27,012 nt of DNA from an uncultured Eubacteriales bacterium (GCA_900544295.1 UQUO01000026.1:1-27012); one strand, 5' to 3'; counted from the first letter of the stretch, positions 7,935-16,454 are shown. The notes: generated by a model not told the origin, from the letters alone. A program made the numbers and translations.

Positions 7935-10052
7935 TCAGTTCAGGCCGCCGAGGTAGTCTGCGGCACGGCTCTGGAGCAGCTGGGCGGCGCCCTCGGCGTC
8001 TATCGCGCCGCTGTAGCAGAGCTCCAGCGGCTCTTCGGCCAGCCTGGCCAGCTCCCAGCTGTCCGTTATATATCCGCGCGTACAGCCGTCTGTCTCCTCC
8101 AGCAGCTCCCGCAGGAGCTGCGCGGCGTCGGCGTTCTGGCCTTCCGCCGCCTTCAGCCGCTCCTCAAGCGCGGCGCGGTTCACGGGCAGGCTGCTCATGT
8201 CCCCATAACTGGCCTCGGAGACCAGCAGGCTCAGGAAGTCCCAAGCCCCGGACTTGTCGGGGCAGGCCTCGGAAACGGCCCAGCCGCCGCAGCTGAGGTA
8301 CCAGGCCCGGTCGCCCGTGCCGGGCAGGCCCTGGAGGGCCAGCTCGTCCCCGAACTCGTCCACAAGGCCGACGAGGCTTGTTGCGTCGTAGGCCTTTATC
8401 ATGTAGAAGCGCTGCCGGGGCTCTCCCCAGCCGCCGAAGGCATCCTCCGCGCTCTTCGGGAAAAGCGACGTGAGCCGCAGCAGCGGGGCGAAACTGCCCC
8501 CGTCAAAGCTGCACTCACCCTTCTCCCAGTCCACGAAGCTGTTCAGCCCGCCGAAATAGCTCAAAAGCTCCCCGCGCGTCGCGTCCGGGCCGAAGGCCGC
8601 GCTGCCGCCGCGCGAATTCGAGACGGCCTCACATAGGCTCTCGAAGTCGAGCTCCCGGCCCTCGCCGAGGTCGGACTTCGAGCCCGCGAGGGCGCAGAGC
8701 GTCATGCTCACGGGCAGCTCGTAGAGCCCGCCCGAGTTCTCCGAGAGCGCCTCAAGGAAGGGCGTGTAGAGCTCGCCCCGCGCCCCGGCGGCGTCGATGA
8801 GCGGCCAGAGGTCCGCGAGCAGGCCGCGGGCGGCCAGCTCCTCCGTGGGCAGGTTCCACGTGGAGAGGATATCAGGTACCTTTCCGGCGCAGACGTCCTC
8901 CAGCAGCTCGGCATAGGCCAAGGTGTGGCTGGCCTCTGCCTCGTCGGCGCGCAGGTAATCATGCGGCACTATGCGGCAGGTCTGGCTCGTGCGGTTAAAC
9001 TCCGCCGCGGCCTCAAGCAGTGTGGGGCTGCTGTCAAGGTCCAGGCCCACGAGCGTCAGGCGTGTGCGCGTGTCTTTTTCAAGCTGAGCGGGGTCGGCTA
9101 TGTAGAGGCAGCCCGTGCGCTCGTAGCCGTCTGTCCGCAGGACTACGACGCGCCCGTCTGCGAGAGTGCCCTCCCCGCCGTAGCCGTCCAGGCCTATGCC
9201 CAGCTCCACCAGGGGGAAGTCCCGGCCGGCGGACTCGGCGAGGTCCACGGGCGTGAACTCGAAGGTGTCCAGGTCCACGTCATAATACTCGCCGTCAATG
9301 GAGTAGAAGGCGAGGCGCAGGCCGTCCTCCGTGAGCTCGGCGCTCCTTATGGCGCCAAGGCTCTCGGGTATGTCCTCGCGGCGAGCGATCTCAAACTCAG
9401 GCGAGAGCTCGACTATGCCCGTCTCGTCCGAGACGATGTAGAGCCGCCCGTCCTCAGTGGCGAGGGCAGTGGGGACGTTCACGAAGTACTCCCCCTCGTC
9501 CAGCAGGCTGGAGGCGTAGAAGCAATGCAGCGCCCTGCCGGAGCCGTCGAGCAGGACGTAGGCCCGCTCCTGGCCCTCCGGCCCGCTGAGGCTCAGCTGA
9601 GCGATGACGCCGCCCTCGACGGCCATGAGGCGCTGGACGGAGCAGTCGCTCGGCTTTGTGCCGTCGGGAAGGGAGACGTAGGGCATGGCCGCTCCAGTAA
9701 TGCTGCCGCTGCCGGCGTCGTAGCACCAGAGCTTGCACTCCCTCTTCACGTTGCCGGTGGTGAACCAGCAGCTCTCGCCCTGGCAGGCGAGATAGTTTAT
9801 GCCCTCGAACCGGCTCAGATCCACGATCTCCGGGCCGTAGTCCACGGGCTCCGTGACCTCAGCGGGCAGGCTCTCGGGCGTGCCCACGGGCTCTGTCACC
9901 CCCTGCGAGGCCGAGGGCGAGGCCCCGGGGCTCGCGGCGGCTGGCGTTTCGGAGCCAGCAGGCCCATCCGTACCCGCAGGCGCGGGCGCGCCGCAGGCGG
10001 CCAGCAGGCTCAGCGCGAGGCAAACGGCGAGGATGCGCGAATATTTTTTCAT
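7935..10052 (-). CDS. Propeller-fused extracellular solute-binding lipoprotein 2
   Basis: 705 aa from the ATG at 10052, chosen because the lipoprotein signal begins there and a GGGAGG site lies just upstream. The frame stays open further but overlaps the preceding gene. The lipobox LAAC gives Cys20, followed by an Ala/Pro/Ser/Gly-rich linker (about 21-68). Residues about 75-325 look like divergent propeller strands, and about 330 to the end is the solute-binding domain ('FNRTSQTCRIVPHDY', 'FVDWEKGECSF', 'SGAWDFLSLLV'). The C-terminal 'IQNRVSIY' motif of its paralogues is degraded here to 'LQSRAADYLGG'. It is the most diverged and shortest of the three, 41 bp ahead of paralogue 1 and 19 bp after paralogue 3. 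Ligand unknown. Confidence 0.85.
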   Translation of the reverse strand: MKKYSRILAVCLALSLLAACGAPAPAGTDGPAGSETPAAASPGASPSASQGVTEPVGTPESLPAEVTEPVDYGPEIVDLSRFEGINYLACQGESCWFTTGNVKRECKLWCYDAGSGSITGAAMPYVSLPDGTKPSDCSVQRLMAVEGGVIAQLSLSGPEGQERAYVLLDGSGRALHCFYASSLLDEGEYFVNVPTALATEDGRLYIVSDETGIVELSPEFEIARREDIPESLGAIRSAELTEDGLRLAFYSIDGEYYDVDLDTFEFTPVDLAESAGRDFPLVELGIGLDGYGGEGTLADGRVVVLRTDGYERTGCLYIADPAQLEKDTRTRLTLVGLDLDSSPTLLEAAAEFNRTSQTCRIVPHDYLRADEAEASHTLAYAELLEDVCAGKVPDILSTWNLPTEELAARGLLADLWPLIDAAGARGELYTPFLEALSENSGGLYELPVSMTLCALAGSKSDLGEGRELDFESLCEAVSNSRGGSAAFGPDATRGELLSYFGGLNSFVDWEKGECSFDGGSFAPLLRLTSLFPKSAEDAFGGWGEPRQRFYMIKAYDATSLVGLVDEFGDELALQGLPGTGDRAWYLSCGGWAVSEACPDKSGAWDFLSLLVSEASYGDMSSLPVNRAALEERLKAAEGQNADAAQLLRELLEETDGCTRGYITDSWELARLAEEPLELCYSGAIDAEGAAQLLQSRAADYLGGLN

Positions 10053-10071
10053 CTTTGGCCCCTCCCTTTTT

Positions 10072-12351
10072 CTATCTGCGCTCGTTAATATATATGGACA
10101 CCCTGTCCTGTATGACTGCGGCGCACTGCTCCGCAGTGCAGTCACCTGCGAAGAAGCGTCCCGCCTCCTCGTTCACGATGCCCAGCAGCTCCTCGTCCTG
10201 CGCGCCGTAGAGGCCCTTTGCGCCGTCTATGGCCGCGAGCAGCAGCTGCGCGTCCTCGCGCGTGAAGCTCTCTCCGCCCACGCTGCCGGGGGCATAGCTC
10301 TGCGTCCCCTGTCCGGGTATGAGGTAGTGCTGCTCGCTCCAGCCCTCGCCGAGGCTCCTGGCCTCCAGCAGGGCCTCAAGGACTGCGCGGTTCGAGGGCA
10401 GGCAGAGACCGGAGCGCGCGCCCGCCTGGTATTCCTCGGTCAGCAGCGTCCTCACGAAGCTCCAGGCGGCCTCCGGCGCCTTGCAGGAGGCGCTTATAGC
10501 CAGGCCCGGTTCCTTCACGAAAGCCGCGCTCCCGTTCCCGCCGAGGACGCCGGCCAGACAGATCTCCCCGCCCATGGCGGCCTTGTTGCCGACGTAGTCC
10601 AGCAGCTGCCTGTCAAAGCTCGTGCTGGCTATGAGCTGCGCGCCCGCCTCCATTATGCCGTGGGGAGCGGCGCTTTTTTCCTGCGCAGCCTCGCGCGGGA
10701 AGCCGCCGCAGAACTTCAGCAGGGAGATGAACTCCTGCGTGGTGAAGCGGCAGACGCCGCTGCCCGCGTCCGCATAGCGCTCCAGGTTCGCCATGCAGAG
10801 CTCCCGGAAGAGCGAAGCGGCCGTGACCTCCGGCCCGAGCAGCGCGCAGCCCTCGGGCAGGCCCTCGGCCAGCTCCCGCAGGGTGGCAAGGTCCAGAGAG
10901 CGGCCCTCCAGCTCCGCCGGGGCCATGCAGCAGCGCAGGCAGAAGCCCTCCGACACCTCATAGAGCGCGCCGTCCCGGCGCAGGGCGTCGAAATATGGCG
11001 TCACCAGGGCGTCAAAGCCGCCCAGGGCGGCGTCGCCCTCTATGTACGGCGCGAGGTCGCGCAGCAGGCCCTTGTCCGCCAGGCTGTCGGCGGGCAGGCT
11101 GTCCGTGCAGAGGATGTCTGGCAGTTTCCCGGCTGCCAGCTCTGCAAGGAAAGCCTCCTCGCCCTCCCCGGCGTAGTCGCGCAGCCCGATAACGCTTCCC
11201 CCGTCCCGGCGGTTGAAGTCCAGGACCGCGCGGCGTATGCCGTAATCTATGTCGAGGCCCGCGAGCGTCAGGCGCGTCTTTACCGGGGCCTGGGAGGCCG
11301 CGGTCTTTTCGAGGCGCACGAGCCAGGTGCCGTCGCTCTCCCAGGCGAGGCAGAGGATGTCCCCGCCCTCCTCCTGGAAGACGGCGGCAAGCATGTCGCC
11401 GTCAAGGCCCGTGTCGGAGAAATACAGCAGCTCCTCCGGCTCCTCTTCCCCAGGCGCGAGGCCCAGCAGGCGCTCCCCGTCTGACCAGAGCAGGGCGTGC
11501 TCCGTCCCGGGGTAAGGCTCCTGCGCCGAGGCGGGCAGGAGAAGCTCCTCCTTCCCGGCTGCTGCGCCAACGGGGTCTATGGGCAGCAGCGAGATGCCCT
11601 CCTGCGTGTTCAGCAGGGCGCAGACCTTTTCACCCAGGCGCACAAGGCCGGAGAAGCCGCTCTCCCCCGCGGAGCGGCTGACAAAGCCGCCGCCCCTGTC
11701 CAGGACGAGCGCGCCGCCCCCGGAGGTCAGAAGGTATATATAGCCCGCAGCGTCCGCGGCACAGGCCTCCACGCCCTCTCCGCCCAGGAGCTCCGTTATA
11801 TCCTTCACTGCGCGGCTCTCGCCCGCCGCGTCGAAAATATGCAGTATATGGCTCTCTGCGCTCTCAAAGCCGGCAGCGAGGTCCGAGGATGTGGCCCCGG
11901 ACGTCTCCTCCATCGGCTCCGGCATGGAGAAAAAGGCCCTCTCCACGGCGGCAAATCCCCCGTCAGGCAGGGCGCACATGCAGCTTATTCCGCCCGAGAC
12001 GGAGGCGCCCTCCGGCGTGGGCGCGGCCTCGAAGTTCGCCAGGTCCGAAACCTCTCCGCCCAAGGCGGACGCAGAGCGCAGAACGGGCCTGGTCACGGCG
12101 CCCCCGGTCTCCTGTCCGGAGGCCAGCGTCTCGACGCCGTCAAAATACAGCCGCTCCCCCGCCAGGGCGAAGCAGCCGGCCCAGTCTGCGAGCCTCGTGA
12201 GCTCGGGGACATAGACCCAATCCGTCTCCCCTGTCTCGGGCGCGGCAGTCTCTTCCACCTCCGGCTCAGGCTGAGCCGAGCAGGCGGAGAGCAGTATCAA
12301 AACCGCAAAAGCAGCGGACAGAAGGCGCGCACAGCGGCGGTCCCCGGCCAT
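10072..12351 (-). CDS. Propeller-fused extracellular solute-binding lipoprotein 3 (first gene of the locus)
   Basis: 759 aa from the ATG at 12351; a GTG at 12360 is an alternative. The longer open frame would run through the promoter and is rejected. The signal peptide ends in LLSAC (Cys24), followed by a Glu/Pro-rich linker. Residues about 48-350 form the propeller-like part and share 'MCALP-GGFA-VE' and 'GGDILCLAWESDG' style motifs with paralogue 1. This shows that the whole fusion, not only the binding domain, was duplicated. About 358 to the end is the solute-binding domain ('LDFNRRDGGSVIGLRDYAG', C-terminal 'IQDRVSIYINERR'). It is led by the promoter at 12401-12429. It likely acts as a surface ligand receptor; specificity is unknown. 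Confidence 0.87.
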   Translation of the reverse strand: MAGDRRCARLLSAAFAVLILLSACSAQPEPEVEETAAPETGETDWVYVPELTRLADWAGCFALAGERLYFDGVETLASGQETGGAVTRPVLRSASALGGEVSDLANFEAAPTPEGASVSGGISCMCALPDGGFAAVERAFFSMPEPMEETSGATSSDLAAGFESAESHILHIFDAAGESRAVKDITELLGGEGVEACAADAAGYIYLLTSGGGALVLDRGGGFVSRSAGESGFSGLVRLGEKVCALLNTQEGISLLPIDPVGAAAGKEELLLPASAQEPYPGTEHALLWSDGERLLGLAPGEEEPEELLYFSDTGLDGDMLAAVFQEEGGDILCLAWESDGTWLVRLEKTAASQAPVKTRLTLAGLDIDYGIRRAVLDFNRRDGGSVIGLRDYAGEGEEAFLAELAAGKLPDILCTDSLPADSLADKGLLRDLAPYIEGDAALGGFDALVTPYFDALRRDGALYEVSEGFCLRCCMAPAELEGRSLDLATLRELAEGLPEGCALLGPEVTAASLFRELCMANLERYADAGSGVCRFTTQEFISLLKFCGGFPREAAQEKSAAPHGIMEAGAQLIASTSFDRQLLDYVGNKAAMGGEICLAGVLGGNGSAAFVKEPGLAISASCKAPEAAWSFVRTLLTEEYQAGARSGLCLPSNRAVLEALLEARSLGEGWSEQHYLIPGQGTQSYAPGSVGGESFTREDAQLLLAAIDGAKGLYGAQDEELLGIVNEEAGRFFAGDCTAEQCAAVIQDRVSIYINERR

Positions 12352-12374
12352 TTTCAGCACCCCCGGCTCCGTTT

Positions 12375-12399
12375 TCCGTATCGTTGACCTTAATACGGA
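12375..12399. promoter_or_regulatory. Palindromic candidate operator over the transport-locus start site
   Basis: TCCGTAT (12375-12381) and ATACGGA (12393-12399) are perfect 7-bp arms with an 11-bp centre. They lie directly downstream of the -10 box, covering the expected transcription start. This placement is typical of a repressor operator. No regulator gene is in the window, so the binding protein is unknown. Confidence 0.6.
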
Positions 12400-12400
12400 C

Positions 12401-12429
12401 AGGATATCATCCGGCCCCAACCCTGTCAA
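12401..12429 (-). promoter_or_regulatory. Sigma-A promoter of the transport locus
   Basis: Minus-strand TTGACA (12424-12429), exactly 17 bp spacer, TATCCT (12401-12406). The leader before the ATG at 12351 would be about 40 bases. The -35 box is consensus and the -10 differs at two positions, consistent with a regulated promoter. Confidence 0.82.
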
Positions 12430-12505
12430 TCTCAGTTTAAGACGCCGCGCAAGGCAAAAGGTTCCTGTGTTTTCAGCGTTCGAGCTGGAATAAATGTCGG
12501 CCGCG

Positions 12506-12514
12506 TGGTATAAT
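12506..12514 (+). promoter_or_regulatory. Extended -10 promoter of the small-ORF unit
   Basis: TG-N-TATAAT on the plus strand, a perfect extended -10. No good -35 box is seen, which extended -10 promoters tolerate. It is divergent from the transport promoter and precedes a leader with an 8-bp GC stem (CGCAGCCG at 12545-12552 with CGGCTGCG at 12569-12576). Confidence 0.65.
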
Positions 12515-12607
12515 GTATGTGTCCCTAAGCGCACATAATAAAGACGCAGCCGGAGGCAAAAAAGTCTGCGGCTGCGCTGAAAAAATCTTCTGAAAGGAAG
12601 GATGGCT

Positions 12608-12739
12608 ATGGCTTGGGAAGACAAACGTGGTGAAAACCCTCAGGAGAGGGAAAAAAGACCCGGTACGGACACGGGACCCTTCACCCCCGACGGGGAATAC
12701 GATTCTCTCGACGCCTGGGCCGACGAGGACGAGCGCTGA
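12608..12739 (+). CDS. Small charged hypothetical protein (43 aa)
   Basis: A 43-aa ORF starting MAWEDKRGENP and ending DAWADEDER. It is very hydrophilic, basic in the first half and acidic at the C-terminus, with no membrane segment or signal. The start at 12608 is preferred over the ATG at 12602 because the AGGAAGG site (12595-12601) is six bases upstream of the former and touches the latter. An overlapping 60-codon frame in another phase lacks a ribosome-binding site. It lies between an extended -10 promoter and a 20-aa ORF plus terminator. I do not recognise a family. It may be a regulatory peptide or chance coding in a small RNA. Confidence 0.5.
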   Translation: MAWEDKRGENPQEREKRPGTDTGPFTPDGEYDSLDAWADEDER

Positions 12740-12814
12740 GCTCATAAAAAGCCGTCATATTCCCCTCCCGGCGCGCATATGCTGTATGTATGCCGCCTTG
12801 TGGAGGTGAGGAAG

Positions 12815-12877
12815 ATGCAGACGGATATAGACGACCTCATATTCGCTGACGCCGACGCCGAGCCCAGCGAAAAATGA
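12815..12877 (+). CDS. Very small acidic ORF (20 aa) with a perfect ribosome-binding site
   Basis: Encodes MQTDIDDLIFADADAEPSEK, strongly acidic. A GGAGGTG (12802-12808), the full complement of the 16S tail, stands six bases before the ATG, and the stop runs directly into the terminator hairpin. Such a strong site in front of so short a frame argues for real translation. An overlapping seven-codon frame (12786) ends within the ribosome-binding site. Function unknown. Confidence 0.45.
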   Translation: MQTDIDDLIFADADAEPSEK

Positions 12878-12917
12878 AAACCGCCCCAGCCGGGTACTCC
12901 GGTCGGGGCGGTTTTTT
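12878..12917. terminator. Bidirectional terminator between the small-ORF unit and glgP
   Basis: AAAACCGCCCC pairs with GGGGCGGTTTT around a partly self-pairing GC-rich loop, followed by a T6 tract on the plus strand and a T4 tract on the minus strand. It ends the plus-strand small ORFs and lies 5 bases past the glgP stop, so it can serve both. Confidence 0.9.
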
Positions 12918-12921
12918 GCCT

Positions 12922-15324
12922 TTACAGGCGCCAGATGTTCTTTTCGTACTCGCGCACGGCGCGGTCCGCGGCGAAGATGCCGCTCTCCGCGATGTTCACA
13001 AGGCCCATGCGGGCAAAGCCGTTCTTGTCCCTGACGGCCTCGTACAGCCGGTCATGGCAGGCGACATAGGAGGCAAAGTCGGCCAGCAGCATGTACTGGT
13101 CCCCGCCGTAGAGCAGGCTCGACACGAGGTCGGCGTAGCTCTTGCCGTCGGCCAGGCCGGAGTTGAAGCGCTGGAGCACCCTCCTGAGCCTCGGGTCGCT
13201 CTCAGCAACGTGGTTCGGGTTGTAGCCGCGGCGCTTCATTTCCTCGACCTCGTTGGCGCGCAGGCCGAAGAGGAACATGTTCTCGTCGCCCAGGCGCTCA
13301 TACATCTCGACGTTCGCGCCGTCGAGCGTGCCGATGGTCACAGCGCCGTTCATCATGAGCTTCATGTTGCCGGTGCCGGAGGCCTCCTTGCCCGCCGTGG
13401 ATATCTGCTCGGAGACCTGCGCCGCGGGCATGAGCTTCTCCGCCACGGAGACGCGGTAGTTCTCCAGGAAGAAGACCTGGAGCCGGCCCTTGCAGACGGG
13501 GTCGGCGTTTATGTCCGCCGAGAGGGAGCAGATGAGCTCGATTATCCGCTTCGCGGTCTTGTAGCTCGCGGCGGCCTTCGCGCCGAAGACGAAGGCGCGG
13601 GGGACAAAGTCCATGTCCGGGTCGTCGTGCAGACGGTCCTGCAGGTGCGCGATGAGCATGGCGCACAGCAGCTGGCGCTTGTACTCGTGCAGGCGCTTGA
13701 CCTGGACGTCCAGCACGGCGTCGGTGTTGAGCTCAAAGCCCTGGGACTTCTTCATAAAGTCCGCCAGTGCGGCCTTGTTGAAGCCCTTTATCTCCTGCAG
13801 GCGCATGAGCACCTCGGAGTCGTTCTCGAACCGGCGCAGCTTTGCAAGCTCCTCCGGCTTCTTGAGGTAGTCCGGGCCGATGAGCTCGCGCACCAGGGCG
13901 TCGAGCTTCGGGTTTATCTGCGAGAGCCAGCGGCGGTGGTCTATGCCGTTCGTCACATAGGTGAACTTCTCCGGCTCAAAGGAATAGATGTCCGCGAAGA
14001 GGCTGTTTTTGAGGATGTCCCCGTGCAGGCCGGAGACGCCGTTTATCATATAGCAGCCGGCCAGGCACATGTTCGCCATGTGGACCTTGCCGCCCTCGAT
14101 TATGGCGTTGCGCGCGATGCGCCCGCCGTCGCCGCCGAACTTCTCGTTCAAAACGGCGCGCCAGCGGCGGTTTATCTCGCTTATTATCTCGAACACGCGC
14201 GGCAGCAGGCCCTGCACCAGGCCCTGCGGCCAGGTCTCAAGCGCCTCGGACATTATGGTGTGGTTCGTATAGGCCACGCAGTTAGAAACGACCTTCCAGG
14301 CCTCGTCCCAGCCCAGGCCGTCCTCATCCATGAAGATGCGCATGAGCTCGGGTATCATGAGCGTGGGATGGGTGTCGTTTATGTGGATGACATGGTGCTC
14401 CGCGAAGGAGCGCACGTCGCCCCACTGCTTGCGGTGCTGCTTCACGATGGTCTGCGCCGTGGCGGAGACGAAGAAGTACTGCTGCTTCAGGCGCAGGGTC
14501 TTGCCCTCCATGTGGTCGTCCGCCGGGTAGAGGACCTTGGTGATGACCTCGGCCATCGTGCGCTGCTCAAGGCTCTTGACATATGCGCCCTCGGAGAACT
14601 GGTACATGTCCAGCGAGTTCGGGCTGTGCGCCTCCCAGAGGCGCAGGGTGTTCACCTTGCCGCCGCCGTAGCCGGCTATGAGCATGTCGCGCGGCACGGC
14701 CAGGACGCTGGTGTAGTCCCTGAGCTCCGCGTGGCAGTTGCCGAAATAGTCCCAGTTTTCCTCCACGCGGCCGCCGAAGCGGACCTCCACCGTGTCCTCA
14801 TAGCGCGGGATGAGCCAGCTCTCGGCGGAGCTCTTCCAGTTGTCCGCCGTCTCGGTCTGGCGGCCGTCCTCTATCTTCTGCTTGAAAATGCCGAGCTCGT
14901 AGCAGATGGAGTAGCCCGTCGCGGCGATGCCCTCGGTGGCCATGCTGTCCATATAGCAGGCGGCCAGGCGGCCCAGGCCGCCGTTGCCGAGGCCGGCGTC
15001 CGGCTCAGTCTCGAAGATGTCGGAGGCGTTGCGGCCCATGTCCTCCAGGGCGCCCGTCAGCGCCTCGGCCACGCCGAGGTTATAGGCGTTCTTCATGAGG
15101 CTCCTGCCCATGAGGAACTCCATGGAGAGGTAGTGGACCTCCTTTTCCGGCTGCTCGCGCTTCTCAAAGGCCAGCAGGCGGCTCATTATCTCGCGTATGA
15201 CCATGGCCGAGGCCTGGAAGACCTGTTCGTCGGTGGCCTCCTCGCCCGTCACGGCAAAGTGTGCGCAGAGCTTGTCTTCAAGCGCGCCGCGCATCTCGTC
15301 TCTGGAAATCTGTCCTGTCGTCAT
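12922..15324 (-). CDS. glgP: Glycogen/starch (alpha-glucan) phosphorylase
   Basis: 800 aa, full length for the family. It releases glucose 1-phosphate from alpha-1,4-glucan ends using pyridoxal phosphate in the cytoplasm. Recognisable stretches are 'VHYLSMEFLMGRSL' near residue 70, 'DAGLGNGGLGRLAACYMDS' near 110-130, 'HINDTHPTLMIPEL' mid-protein, and the cofactor site 'EASGTGNMKLMMNGA' with the PLP lysine at about Lys655, then 'GTLDGANVEM'. The start ATG follows an AGGAG by about six bases. It is the last gene after glgC and glgD (20-bp gap from glgD), coupling breakdown with synthesis of ADP-glucose. No glgA or glgB lies in the window. Confidence 0.97.
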   Translation of the reverse strand: MTTGQISRDEMRGALEDKLCAHFAVTGEEATDEQVFQASAMVIREIMSRLLAFEKREQPEKEVHYLSMEFLMGRSLMKNAYNLGVAEALTGALEDMGRNASDIFETEPDAGLGNGGLGRLAACYMDSMATEGIAATGYSICYELGIFKQKIEDGRQTETADNWKSSAESWLIPRYEDTVEVRFGGRVEENWDYFGNCHAELRDYTSVLAVPRDMLIAGYGGGKVNTLRLWEAHSPNSLDMYQFSEGAYVKSLEQRTMAEVITKVLYPADDHMEGKTLRLKQQYFFVSATAQTIVKQHRKQWGDVRSFAEHHVIHINDTHPTLMIPELMRIFMDEDGLGWDEAWKVVSNCVAYTNHTIMSEALETWPQGLVQGLLPRVFEIISEINRRWRAVLNEKFGGDGGRIARNAIIEGGKVHMANMCLAGCYMINGVSGLHGDILKNSLFADIYSFEPEKFTYVTNGIDHRRWLSQINPKLDALVRELIGPDYLKKPEELAKLRRFENDSEVLMRLQEIKGFNKAALADFMKKSQGFELNTDAVLDVQVKRLHEYKRQLLCAMLIAHLQDRLHDDPDMDFVPRAFVFGAKAAASYKTAKRIIELICSLSADINADPVCKGRLQVFFLENYRVSVAEKLMPAAQVSEQISTAGKEASGTGNMKLMMNGAVTIGTLDGANVEMYERLGDENMFLFGLRANEVEEMKRRGYNPNHVAESDPRLRRVLQRFNSGLADGKSYADLVSSLLYGGDQYMLLADFASYVACHDRLYEAVRDKNGFARMGLVNIAESGIFAADRAVREYEKNIWRL

Positions 15325-15344
15325 AAAAACTCCTGTCCGTTAAC

Positions 15345-16454
15345 TTAGATTTTGCTCCCCTTGGGAACCACCAGGGGCAGCTTGGGGCTGCCTGCCAGCG
15401 TCACGCCGCCGTCTACGCTCACATCCTTGTCGCAGATGATGTAGTCCAGCTTCGCGCCGGGGCCTATCACGCTGTCCTGCATGATGATGCAGTTTTTCAG
15501 CACCGCGCCCTGCTCTATGCGCACGCCGCGGAAGATGACGCAGTTTTCGACCTCGCCCTCGATAAAGCAGCCGTCCGCCACCAGGCAGTTCGTGACCTTC
15601 GCCCCGTCGCCGTAGTAGGTGGAGACGTCCGCGCGGCCCTTGGTGTGGACCGGCCTGTCCTCCGGGAAGAGCTCGCCGCGGTTCTTTGCGTTCAGCATAT
15701 CCATGCTGGCCTCATAATAACCCATCACGTCCGCGATGTTCACAGCGTAGCCCTCGTGCATATAGACGTTGATGCTGCCGCCGGCCTCCATGAGGCCGCC
15801 CAGGCCGTCGCGGTGGAAGCGGCGGTTCATCGCGCTGTCGCAGCGCTCCAGGAGGTCCAGCAGCACGTCGCGGGACATGATGTAGGCCTCCAGAGCCGCG
15901 TGCCCCGGGCCGGGGCCGCTGCGGCGGAAGAGCAGCTGGGTCACGCGGCCGTTCTCATCCGTCACGAAGCGGTGGTGCGTCTCCTTCGGCGTGCCGGGGG
16001 TGCAGACCGCCGTCACGTCCGCGCCGGACTTCACGTGCGCGCGCATGAGCGCGCCGAGGTCGAGGTTCACGGCAAGGCTGCCGTGGACAAGGTAGATGTA
16101 GTTCTGCTTGATATCGCGGATGTAGCCCTCCACGGCGAGCAGCGCGTCTATGGCGCTGACATACCCGCCCATGCCGCTCTGGCGGCCGAAGGGCGGCAGA
16201 AGGCGCAGGCCGCCGCGCTTGCGGCTCATGTCCCACTCCTTGCCGCTGCCGATGTGGTCCAGCAGCGACTGGTAGTCCTGCTGCATGATGACGCCGACGT
16301 CGTGCACGCCCGCGTTCTGCAGCGAGGAGAGCGCAAAGTCTATGAGCCTGTACCGCCCCGCAAAGGGCAGGGACGCCGAGGTGCGGCACATTACCAGCTC
16401 GTTGAGCCCGACCGCGGAGCGGTCAGCGAGGATTATTCCGTGCAGATCGACCAT
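15345..16454 (-). CDS. glgD: GlgD, ADP-glucose pyrophosphorylase-like regulatory subunit
   Basis: 369 aa from the ATG at 16454, whose first base overlaps the glgC stop (TGATG), so the two are translationally coupled. The open frame extends further upstream but only as Arg-rich shadow of glgC. The N-terminal nucleotidyltransferase fold is visible ('LPFAGRYRLIDFALSSLQN'), but the GlgC-type '[10 protein letters not shown]' loop is replaced by 'ILADRSAVGLNEL'. The '[10 protein letters not shown]' catalytic stretch is also replaced, by 'VHGSLAVNLDL', so it is probably not catalytic on its own. The C-terminal part shows left-handed beta-helix repeats ('NCIIMQDSVIGPGAKLDYII'). In Firmicutes GlgD partners GlgC and alters its activity (established for the family). 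The substitutions are seen here. Confidence 0.95.
   Translation of the reverse strand: MVDLHGIILADRSAVGLNELVMCRTSASLPFAGRYRLIDFALSSLQNAGVHDVGVIMQQDYQSLLDHIGSGKEWDMSRKRGGLRLLPPFGRQSGMGGYVSAIDALLAVEGYIRDIKQNYIYLVHGSLAVNLDLGALMRAHVKSGADVTAVCTPGTPKETHHRFVTDENGRVTQLLFRRSGPGPGHAALEAYIMSRDVLLDLLERCDSAMNRRFHRDGLGGLMEAGGSINVYMHEGYAVNIADVMGYYEASMDMLNAKNRGELFPEDRPVHTKGRADVSTYYGDGAKVTNCLVADGCFIEGEVENCVIFRGVRIEQGAVLKNCIIMQDSVIGPGAKLDYIICDKDVSVDGGVTLAGSPKLPLVVPKGSKI

Noticed and set aside
12627..12809. 60-codon plus-strand frame overlapping the 43-aa ORF
   Set aside because: GTG start without a ribosome-binding site, and it overlaps an ORF that has one. Kept only as a weak alternative.
12874..15348. Plus-strand open frame of about 824 codons opposite glgP
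   Set aside because: Exactly mirrors glgP, which is unambiguous by its catalytic motifs.
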